Source: Ichthyophonus hoferi
Lineage: Eukaryota > Opisthokonta > Ichthyosporea > Ichthyophonida > Ichthyophonidae
Assembly: GCA_002751075.1 (NCBI GenBank)
Contig: NAOQ01000869.1
Span: 9,283-25,525, forward strand
DNA length: 16,243 nucleotides
Reading direction: 5' to 3'
Shown here piece by piece: positions 10,801 to 16,243 of the stretch (positions are counted from its first letter, which is position 1; every line of letters starts with the position of its first letter). A program made the translations under genes and the position numbers. The notes beneath the pieces were generated by a model, which did not search any database, was not told the origin of the DNA, and worked only from the letters and a program-made list of their open reading frames with translations.

Positions 10801-13800
10801 GTTTTCAATATATATAGTAAGTATAACTAACTACTGTCTGTGTCTACGATCAGTGTTTCTGTTTCAATCACCTTTGATTGATTATGACAACTTTTACATT
10901 CTAATTAACAACCAATAGAAAAGAATGATACCTTCTATAAGATAGATAAACATACACATCCATGTATATATATATAGTAATAATAATAAACTAACTATAC
11001 CCGTGGCTGTGCCAACACTATTCCTATTCCTATTCCTATCTATTACTAGGTTGAGATCAAACATCGTCTATTAACCCGATCTTATCGTCGAGGTCATCTG
11101 GGCCGTGATTTAAAGCCTAACGCTGCTCAGCGTGACAACTTGGATGTAGGTCATTTTTCCCTTGTTTTTATTGGTGTTGTATCATGTCATATTACATATT
11201 TGTTTCTATGCATATATATACGGGTACATGCGTTTGTGCATGTATAGTATGACAGTATAATAGTGAGGTAGTAGGAGAGAACAACAATATGATAATATGG
11301 TAGTATAATCGTATGTATGATAGTTATGCATGTATGACATAATTGTATATGTTTGTTTCTGTGTGTGCACGTGTATGTGTACATGGAACTTGGCCAAGAT
11401 AAGTATTATCATTATCACCCTACCTGCTAATACCTGAACCTCTATAGGAAATTGTACGATATCCACCTACGGAACAGCTCACAACGAGAGAAAAAGATCT
11501 AGTGTGGAAGTTTCGCTACTATCTTATCAGGAAGAAAAAGGTCGCTGAATTGTTTTATGTGATTGGTCCATTACGGTTACATTACATCCACCGATGGGCC
11601 CACTCATTGGTCTAATCGTTATTCTAACTATTAACCCACTCGCTAACTTGTTATTTAACTAAATATGTATTCTTCTAATTATGCTACTCCTTAGCCCATT
11701 GGCCTACTCATTATTTTACCCATTATTTCATTAATCTACCTATTAATTATCCTGCTAATGATCCTACTAGTTATCCTATTATTTATCTTACTAATTATCC
11801 TACTAATTATACCAATCCTTAGCCTACCATTTAACTTACCAATTAATCCGCTCATTCGTCTATTATCTCGCTGTTTTCCACTTTCCGCCCTTATTCGTCT
11901 ATTTCCTTTTCAATTATTCTGTTTATTTCTGTACATATACCCCTTCCTGTGTGCGTTCATATATACGTCTATCTATAAACTCTTTATCTTGATGTCCTTG
12001 GGCCAAAATGCATGACTTGTGATTTATTTATGGATATTTTTATCTTTGTTTATTGTTTTAAATATATCTAGCTGTGGCTATTAGTTCGTCTCTCTCTCTC
12101 TCTCTTTCTCTGTCTATCTATCTATCTATCTCTATCTGTCTCGCTATACACCGGCATTAGTATAACTACCTCCCAGACGATACACGCGGATGTGCTAAAG
12201 TTAATAGTGTAACACTTTTTGATAATTGCAAATAGTTTGATAAGCAATAGTGGTAAGCGGATATGCATTGCAATTGGTTCCCGAGTGGTGCAAGTGGAAA
12301 GGGATTGGGCTATGCTATAGATGGTTTATATTGATTGGATGGTATGCATTTACAGGCATTGACGTTCTTTCTGAAATGTGTAGACTGGCAAGATGAGGGT
12401 GAAATTAGGCAGGTGAGATGAATTGGGATATATTATACTGTGGTGGAGTATGAGATACTTTAGATAGTGTAATATGTTAAGGTGTGGCATGTTATAATAT
12501 ATTCGGGTATGAGATAGTGTAATATGGTGTGGTATGATAAAGCATGGTATGATATGTTAGGATATAATATACTGTATTATGGTATGGTATGATACATTGT
12601 ATGTTAGGATATGGCAGGCTGTGATATGGTATGCTATGCTATGATATACTCTGATAACGACCTATTTTATTGTCTTCATTTTTGTTATTTTCTCTTGTAT
12701 ATATTACGTTCCTTGTGATTAAATACCACCCTATTGGATTATTGGCATGAAAGATGGTCTGATACGATTGGGTTATTCAACTAATATCACGTGGTAGCTA
12801 GTTAGTATATTTCCTAGGTTCGTAAATATCCGTTGCGGTGTCTTCTCCGCCAATCCAGTTATACTATTTTGAGTATCCCTGTGATTACTAGCCTATTATC
12901 ATATCTAAGCTAGTCACCTACTGCCTATGATATTCATTATAATAACTAACTATTATCTCGATTTATTTTTGCTAGGCAACAGAGCTTATTGAGCGATGGG
13001 AGCCAATCGATGTCGATGATGCGTTAGAACTTTTATCGTCAGCGTTCAGTAACAAGGCTGTTCGTAAGCACGCTGTGCAGACATTGGCTAAGGCAGTTGA
13101 TTCGGTACAGGCTCGTTGGTTTATCTTTTTTCCTTCCAATCATATCTCGCATTTATTCTTCTAGTTATATATATATAGGCTTTGTGTGATCTAGAGGCAT
13201 ATCTATATATCTATGTATGTATCTATATGTTATATGATAAAGGTATAGGTATTATTTAGTATACAAGGATATATATTTTATGTTATATATGTACATACAT
13301 TGTATATTCTCTAAGTATATCTATCATATACTACATAAATGTATAGATTATGTACTATGGAAGTATCTATATTGTATTTGCCATGTTTTTCCCGAGTCTG
13401 TCTGATTAGCAATCTTTACTTTTCTATCTCTTTCTCTTTCTTTCACTCTTTCACTCACTACTTCAATTGCCTTTCCTCCTACTGTACTACTATACTACTA
13501 TCTAGGACCTAGTATTATTTCTTCTACAGCTAGTGCAAGCTCTCAAGTACGAGGATTGGGTCAATAGTGCCTATGGCGACTGGGAATCGCCCTTAGGAAC
13601 CTTTCTCATTCAAAGAGCTGTAGCTAATTCAGAGCTGGGTAATTACTTCTACTGGTATGTACAGTGTGTATTTGTATATGGTATATATAGCATAGTATAG
13701 TATATACAGTATAGTGTAGTATAGTATAGTATATATAGTATAGTATATTATATGTGGTATTGACATAAAGGTTATCTAAAGGGTCTATTTGGGTATGATA

Positions 13801-15964
13801 TATATATATACTTATGTGTATTTATGTTGTATATGTATGTAGATGTATATGGGCGTCTGGGTTAGTCTGTATATATATGTATAGGTGTATATGTGTACAA
13901 TAAGGTTAATTAAGTTATTGGATGTTGTGATATGTCTAAGTAGGAGTGGATGTATAATTAATTATAAATAATATATGTTCTTACTCTATGTAGAGTTTAT
14001 AACACGAGACATTGTCAATACACAAGGGTGAAACTCTGTTATAGGTAATGTACAGGATCTAGTTTAAATATATCTATGTATTGTTTTAAACCTGAACTAG
14101 ACAAGACGTTTAAATTTTATTTTGACCATTTTTTTGGTTAATTATTTTTAATATATATTCCTGTAGGTATCTGACTGTGGAGAGTCAAGATAAAGCCATT
14201 GCAGGCACCCAATTAGAAGCCATGTATCGAGGGGTCATTATGAATTTCCTGCATGCTTTAGACAATGTAAGTTTCACACCTACTGCGTTGGAGTAGGAAA
14301 ACATCATACACATAGGTGTGTGTGCTTGGATATGTCTGACTCCTGATATGAACATCTATATATATTAATTATTAAATGCATCGTATTATTGGCCTAAACA
14401 GCACCCCCTTAACGTTCTGGCACCCAATTGTTATACTACGTTTGACTGGATTGGCTGACCGCTTACTATTACCGCAGTGCTTTTTAACTAATTATTTGGC
14501 CAATAAAAGGTTGGGTTGAGGAATCATAACAGCGTATAAATAATACGATATGCTTGACCAATCAAAACACTCCTTTATATGCATTCAATTTACTGGGAAT
14601 TCATCTAAACTAATCCGTGTGTATTCATTATGCATGATTATATATCTATTTGATTGAAAGATGTGAATTAAAATAAAAGGTGTATAATTATAGGCAAGAA
14701 ATTTAAAATCATGTATACCAGTCGAACTCTAGATGCCGATACTAATATAAAATCTACTACATAGTGATACATTCAATCGATAACCAATAGAAACCTTCCC
14801 ATCAACCAACTTACCTGCTTATAGTATGCTTATAATTACTGTATTATAACTAAATTTAAAAAGTTTAAACCAACAAAATGAAACAGATACCTTTAAAGTT
14901 TTATTTTTATTTTTATTTGACTGACGCCTTAACCGATCGGTTGGATAAATGGGGTGCGCTAAACACCAATCAAATAGAACGAGAATGAATTATTATGATT
15001 AAAATAAGTTGGAAATGACATATTGGTTTCTGTAATTTCAAGTATAGGTCTTTCTGTGTATATTTTTTCCTTCATCCTTCGTATTCTTTTCAATATCTTA
15101 ACTCTTTCTAAATTTCTTTCTCTTTTTTTTTCATTTTTTTTTTTCATTCTTTTACCTTTTATTATTTTTTCTGTAGCTATCTCTTTTGTTTCCTGTTATA
15201 TTTCATTAACTACATTGTATTTTCTTTTTTCTTTTCTTTTCTTTTTTCATATATTGTATCTGTACCAATCAACGAACTCCCTTAGACGGAAGGATGTGAG
15301 GCCATTGGCCGCGGACTTCATTTACAAGAAGGGCTAATTAGAGAGCTTTGTACTATTGGTAAGGACCTTAAAGTATCCAAAGAACAGAGACCAAAAAAGG
15401 TATGTCATATATATATATTAGGTGTTATAAGGTAATATGTCCTATATTTGGTTAAGGAAACAGTGATTTGATTGGCATCTTTTTAAGATGTGTACACATG
15501 TATGAATGTTATGAAGAACTATGGTTGAAATGATTTGGTTCTCAATGCATTTTTTCTATATATTATTTTAATGTTGTTTTTACTTCATATTATTAATAAT
15601 AAAACATTTAATAGCGGAGTCTGCTTGCTAAAAGTGGACATGACCAATTTTTGGTGCCGTGTATCAAGTATGAAAACTTTTGATTATTAGTGCTATTAAT
15701 TAACACTGCGTTGGAGAAGAACTTATATATAGCCAAGTATATATCACCTAATAAATGCAACTAAATATATATAAATAATTATATCTAACATACACATACA
15801 CATATACATATACATATATAAATACACATACATATATACACTGAACATATGCCAACAGATAGAGAAGCTTCGTAACACCTTAGCATCACCTGGGGGGTTA
15901 CATGAAATAGAACCCAGACCATTGCCTGTTGATCCTACATTTACTTGCTCTGGCATTATATCCG
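4803..15964 (+). CDS. VPS34: Class III phosphatidylinositol 3-kinase VPS34, 5' part (exons 1-16 of a longer gene)
   Basis: This gene encodes the lipid kinase that makes PI3P from phosphatidylinositol on endosomes and autophagosome precursors; in known eukaryotes it acts with VPS15 and Beclin1/Atg6. Exons: 4803-4888, 5432-5518, 6136-6237, 6718-6861, 7261-7381, 7750-7836, 9031-9108, 9730-9801, 11050-11145, 11448-11540, 12356-12412, 12976-13104, 13506-13654, 14167-14266, 15286-15399, 15859-15964. The spliced frame is open for 540 codons plus one base. C2-domain blocks include [23 protein letters not shown] (about residues 128-136) and [11 protein letters not shown]. The linker block [11 protein letters not shown] (about 195-205) is a hallmark of the family. 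Helical-domain blocks include [44 protein letters not shown] and YFYWYLTVE. The long insert of the human protein after LKYE is replaced by a short linker. The ATG is in good context (G at -3, G at +4) with an in-frame TAA at 4779-4781. The kinase domain lies outside the window. Introns 2, 3, 4, 9 and 12 (300-620 nt) hold only AT-rich sequence and short microsatellites. Exon borders are inferred from alignment, not transcripts. Confidence 0.95.
5031..5228 (+). other. Structured GC-richer island in VPS34 intron 1 (possible intronic ncRNA)
   Basis: Two inverted repeats are visible. CTCAGTT (5039-5045) pairs with AACTGAG (5076-5082), enclosed by GACT (5031-5034) and AGTC (5085-5088). AGCTGAGA (5193-5200) pairs perfectly with TCTCAGCT (5216-5223), followed by an ACA. 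An ACAGAA near 5104 between them fits the H-box pattern, so an H/ACA snoRNA is conceivable. TAGCTCAGTTG also resembles a tRNA A box, but no tRNA fold completes. Confidence 0.25.
5432..5518 (+). CDS. VPS34: VPS34 exon 2 (C2 domain)
   Basis: The acceptor ACATAG is chosen because the split codon AT|T restores ITIGSLEG, matching human KIGSLEG with the same spacing on to YK..L..DP. Donor GTATGC, phase 2. A second donor, GTATGT at 5525, would add two codons; the first keeps the human spacing up to VVTCQ. The earlier AG at 5404 is also in frame but adds nine residues absent from human VPS34. Confidence 0.85.
6136..6237 (+). CDS. VPS34: VPS34 exon 3 (C2 domain)
   Basis: The exon reads [29 protein letters not shown] and EDKW, aligning with human SDLYVTCQVF and LPVRT. 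Acceptor AACAG, donor GTATGT, phase 2 at both ends. Confidence 0.92.
6718..6861 (+). CDS. VPS34: VPS34 exon 4 (C2 domain core)
   Basis: The split codon gives T, then [35 protein letters not shown] and [12 protein letters not shown]. It aligns end to end with human WNEWLKLP through GGTTVSLFGKYG. Acceptor ATATAG, donor GTAGGT, phase 2. Confidence 0.95.
7261..7381 (+). CDS. VPS34: VPS34 exon 5 (end of C2 domain)
   Basis: The exon reads [34 protein letters not shown] and MHGFQK, matching human [23 protein letters not shown]. Acceptor TATTAG, donor GTATTT. The reading phase changes here from 2 to 0. Confidence 0.93.
7500..7610. other. Exon-like GC-richer island in VPS34 intron 5
   Basis: After a GATAG acceptor-like site at 7517, phase 0 reads [15 protein letters not shown] and then TAA at 7563-7565. 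Including it after exon 5 would truncate the protein. On the minus strand the same DNA is open and reads [19 protein letters not shown]. Its role is unknown. Confidence 0.25.
7750..7836 (+). CDS. VPS34: VPS34 exon 6 (WLDxxTFxEIE linker)
   Basis: The exon reads [29 protein letters not shown]. The WLD-x-x-TF-x-EIE block is diagnostic for VPS34. Acceptor TTTCAG, donor GTATGG, phase 0. An open frame continues into the intron, but downstream homology requires the splice. Confidence 0.95.
7837..9030. other. VPS34: VPS34 intron 6
   Basis: This 1194-nt intron contains a 53-bp tandem repeat (7940-8057), more GATAT/GATG filler to about 8290, an A-rich patch near 8128-8155, and a CTATACTA-type degenerate repeat at 8885-9010. 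The middle (8300-8880) is AT-rich unique sequence with no gene. Confidence 0.85.
7940..8057 (+). repeat. 53-bp tandem repeat, about 2.2 copies
   Basis: The unit starting GTGATATAGTATAAAATG recurs with a 53-bp period: copy 1 at 7940-7992, copy 2 at 7993-8045 with a few substitutions, and a partial third from 8046. Each unit is itself built from GATAT/GTATGAT motifs. Confidence 0.85.
9031..9108 (+). CDS. VPS34: VPS34 exon 7
   Basis: The exon reads [26 protein letters not shown], matching human SSNFMYLMVEF and GIVYYEK. Acceptor GACAG, donor GTATAG, phase 0. The 3' end and donor are duplicated immediately downstream (9129-9172). Confidence 0.9.
9085..9172 (+). repeat. 44-bp tandem duplication across the exon 7 / intron 7 donor
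   Basis: Copy 1 (9085-9128) holds the last 24 bases of exon 7, the GTATAG donor and 14 further intron bases. Copy 2 (9129-9172) follows directly with three mismatches. Copy 2 repeats coding-like sequence and a second identical GTATAG at 9153. A 13-base match to exon 7 (AAATTTGACTATC, 9076-9088) recurs at 9195-9207. Confidence 0.93.
9469..9487 (+). repeat. TGACCC tandem, three copies
   Basis: Three exact TGACCC units plus one base within intron 7. The remainder of intron 7 (9208-9729) is AT-rich without coding signal. Confidence 0.85.
9730..9801 (+). CDS. VPS34: VPS34 exon 8
   Basis: The exon reads [16 protein letters not shown] and SEMGMDNL, and its end matches human DPQMSMENL. The proline run replaces a human segment of similar length. 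Acceptor TCACAG, donor GTAAGA, phase 0. Confidence 0.9.
9870..10100 (+). repeat. 63-68-bp degenerate tandem repeat of ATAAGATAATAT type
   Basis: The word ATAAGATAATAT begins at 9880, 9943 and 10011, giving spacings of 63 and 68. The second and third copies share about 32 further bases including GTAGTATAATAGAATAG. Long minus-strand Tyr/Leu/Ile open frames here are products of the repeat. Confidence 0.8.
10305..10390. repeat. ATAC/ACAT microsatellite
   Basis: Imperfect CATA and TACA tetranucleotide runs in intron 8, open in several frames as Tyr/Ile/His/Thr repeats and not coding. Confidence 0.8.
11050..11145 (+). CDS. VPS34: VPS34 exon 9 (DLKPNA block)
   Basis: The exon reads [32 protein letters not shown], matching human VESKHHKLARSLRSG and DLKPNAATRDQLN. 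Acceptor TACTAG, donor GTAGGT, phase 0. Confidence 0.96.
11448..11540 (+). CDS. VPS34: VPS34 exon 10 (start of helical domain)
   Basis: The exon reads [31 protein letters not shown], matching human [26 protein letters not shown]. The end is placed at AAG|GTCGCT because joining to ALTFFLKCV keeps the human residue count exactly. The donor lacks a purine at +3, unlike the other fifteen. Confidence 0.92.
11739..11810 (+). repeat. 12-bp tandem array, consensus CCTACTAATTAT, six copies
   Basis: Six consecutive 12-base units start at 11739, 11751, 11763, 11775, 11787 and 11799, each differing from CCTACTAATTAT by zero to two or three bases. More decayed units flank it on both sides. Two units contain the exact word TACTAAT (11789-11795, 11801-11807), which resembles the yeast-type branch-point sequence. 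Confidence 0.9.
12088..12130. repeat. TC then TATC microsatellite
   Basis: A TC dinucleotide run (12088-12110) is followed by TATC tetranucleotides (12113-12130), inside intron 10. Confidence 0.85.
12356..12412 (+). CDS. VPS34: VPS34 exon 11 (helical domain)
   Basis: This 19-codon exon reads [19 protein letters not shown], matching human ALTKFLKCVNWDLPQEAKQ with no gaps. Acceptor TTACAG, donor GTGAGA, phase 0. Confidence 0.95.
12415..12660 (+). repeat. Degenerate GATAT/GGTAT repeat in intron 11
   Basis: Irregular TGGTAT, GATAT and GTTA pentamers fill the first half of intron 11, resembling the filler in introns 6 and 8 on the same strand. The second half of the intron is unique AT-rich sequence. 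Confidence 0.75.
12976..13104 (+). CDS. VPS34: VPS34 exon 12 (helical domain)
   Basis: The exon reads [43 protein letters not shown], matching human [25 protein letters not shown]. Acceptor GCTAG, donor GTACAG, phase 0. Confidence 0.95.
13506..13654 (+). CDS. VPS34: VPS34 exon 13 (helical domain)
   Basis: The exon reads [50 protein letters not shown]. It matches human [20 protein letters not shown] and, after a much shorter linker, TFLISRACKNSTLANYLYW. Acceptor TCTAG, donor GTATGT, phase 2. Confidence 0.95.
13676..13750 (+). repeat. TATAG pentanucleotide array in intron 13
   Basis: Short tandem TATAG and TATAT units start about 20 bases into the intron. The rest of intron 13 is TATG-rich with no gene. 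Confidence 0.8.
14167..14266 (+). CDS. VPS34: VPS34 exon 14 (helical domain)
   Basis: The split TG|G codon gives W, then [20 protein letters not shown] and [13 protein letters not shown], matching human YWYVIVECEDQD and MYLNVMRRFSQALL. Acceptor TGTAG, donor GTAAGT. Confidence 0.93.
14267..15285. other. VPS34: VPS34 intron 14
   Basis: This 1019-nt intron contains a GC-richer block at 14380-14570 with CCAAT/ATTGG words and TATAAATA, a 12-bp palindrome AACCGATCGGTT at 14931-14942, and a pyrimidine-rich stretch from about 15050 to the acceptor at 15285. The + strand open frame in that stretch is a Phe/Ser/Leu product of the pyrimidine run. Confidence 0.8.
14386..14506. repeat. 9-bp inverted repeat enclosing 121 bp
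   Basis: TTATTGGCC at 14386-14394 is the exact reverse complement of GGCCAATAA at 14498-14506. No target-site duplication is evident next to it, so a miniature transposon is not established. Confidence 0.5.
15286..15399 (+). CDS. VPS34: VPS34 exon 15
   Basis: The exon reads [38 protein letters not shown], aligning with human [25 protein letters not shown]. Acceptor CTTAG follows a very long pyrimidine-rich stretch. Donor GTATGT, phase 0. Confidence 0.9.
15615..15667 (+). other. VPS34: Poison-exon-like segment in VPS34 intron 15
   Basis: The segment is flanked by an ATAG acceptor-like site (15611-15614) and a GTATGA donor-like site (15668). In the phase of exon 15 it reads [17 protein letters not shown] plus two bases. 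It is 53 nt long, so joining it to exon 16 makes AA|A then TAG, an immediate stop. It is GC-richer than the rest of the intron. Homology shows the productive message skips it. Confidence 0.3.
15782..15842. repeat. TACA/CATA microsatellite near the intron 15 acceptor
   Basis: Imperfect ACATATACAT-type units immediately upstream of the exon 16 acceptor, replacing a normal pyrimidine tract. Confidence 0.8.
15859..15964 (+). CDS. VPS34: VPS34 exon 16 (just before the kinase domain)
   Basis: The exon reads [35 protein letters not shown], matching human LQALLG, ELIPLPLEP and RGII. Acceptor AACAG, donor GTATGT in phase 1. The next exon, which should resemble SALMPxxLFF at the start of the kinase domain, is not seen before the window ends. 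Confidence 0.9.
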
Positions 15965-16187
15965 GTATGTTATACTTCATGTGGGCATTGTGATATATTT
16001 ATATTGTAATTGTTGTTTGTGTGTATTGTATATCATGGCCATGTCTTTGTGTGTTTTTATCTGCTTAGTGTTCACATTTCTTTTTTTCTTTTTTTTCTTT
16101 TTTTTTTTTTTTGTAGTTTATTTACCAACAGTGTATTTAGATTACTATGTAGTTTTAACACCGCCATGTGTATATTATTATTATTAC

Positions 16188-16223
<36 letters not shown>

Positions 16224-16243
16224 TATTATTATTATTATTATTA
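15965..16243. other. VPS34: VPS34 intron 16, incomplete, with poly-T and TTA/ATT runs
   Basis: The intron starts with GTATGT and runs off the window. A T-rich tract (16079-16111) ends in TTGTAG, an acceptor-like site, but the frame after it (VYLPTVYLDYYVV in phase 1) does not resemble the start of the VPS34 kinase domain, so no exon is called. From about 16170 to the edge the DNA is an ATT trinucleotide array. Confidence 0.75.

Larger units (their letters stand above)
9802..11049. other. VPS34: VPS34 intron 8 (longest)
   Basis: This 1248-nt intron begins with a 63-68-bp tandem repeat (9870-10100), then an ATACATAC microsatellite (about 10305-10390), then about 650 nt of AT-rich unique sequence with no gene. 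Tandem TTCCTA units just before 11040 form the pyrimidine tract of the acceptor. Confidence 0.85.
11541..12355. other. VPS34: VPS34 intron 10
   Basis: This 815-nt intron starts with the unusual GTCGCT donor. From about 11600 to 11900 it is a pyrimidine-rich degenerate repeat with a clean 12-bp core, followed by TC and TATC microsatellites (12088-12130). Near 12275 a tRNA-like CCGAGTGGT word occurs without a supporting fold. Confidence 0.85.

Noticed and set aside
11758-12015. + strand open frame of 85 codons, hydrophobic
   Set aside because: It is produced by the 12-bp repeat and the flanking pyrimidine-rich DNA in intron 10; no membrane protein family is recognisable.
12270-12320. CCGAGTGGT, resembling the D arm of serine/leucine tRNAs
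   Set aside because: No B box or pairing arms follow.
15023-15285. + strand open frame of about 100 codons ending in exon 15
   Set aside because: It is a Phe/Ser/Leu product of the pyrimidine-rich tract and enters exon 15 in a different frame from VPS34.
16112-16180. Exon after the TTGTAG site in intron 16
   Set aside because: The frame reads VYLPTVYLDYY, unlike the SALMP-type start of the VPS34 kinase domain, and it runs into the ATT array.

Overview
The window is AT-rich eukaryotic nuclear DNA. Its one securely identifiable gene is the 5' portion of a class III phosphatidylinositol 3-kinase, VPS34 (PIK3C3 in animals), on the + strand. Sixteen short exons, averaging about 100 nt, can be placed between 4803 and 15964 by matching conserved VPS34 blocks from memory and requiring GT-AG junctions in matching phase. 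Together they encode about 540 codons: the C2 domain, the linker after it, and the helical (PIK accessory) domain. The window ends inside intron 16, so the catalytic kinase domain (about 340 further residues in human) lies beyond 16243. Translation uses the standard code. About 14% of the gene span in the window is exon.

Layout. 1-400 is a degenerate TATTG pentanucleotide array. 400-1400 is AT-rich filler with TATG/TATA microsatellites. 1400-4800 is AT-rich sequence without a recognisable gene. It holds several short exon-like open stretches on both strands (minus 1134-1164, plus 1800-1920, minus 1895-2100, minus 2394-2489, minus 3500-3640, and overlapping opposite-strand candidates near 3914-4015). 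Some may belong to a divergent neighbour of VPS34, but none shows a family I can name. VPS34 fills the rest. Its introns run from about 300 to 1250 nt. Many carry degenerate tandem repeats (GATAT/ATAG type in introns 6, 8, 11 and 13; a 12-bp TACTAAT-like array in intron 10) and microsatellites.

Organism. The 16 or more introns in 540 codons, the intron length, the low-complexity AT-rich non-coding DNA and the well-conserved VPS34 indicate an intron-rich eukaryote, probably a microbial one. I cannot place the lineage from this sequence alone.

Function. VPS34 phosphorylates phosphatidylinositol to PI3P on endosomes and autophagosome precursors, working with VPS15 and Beclin1/Atg6. I see no multi-gene system, mobile element with coding capacity, RNA gene of certain type, or CRISPR array. 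The points most worth a second look are at the splicing level: a poison-exon-like segment in intron 15, a tandem duplication of the exon 7 donor, an unusual GTCGCT donor at intron 10, the TACTAAT-like array in intron 10, and paired hairpins in intron 1.
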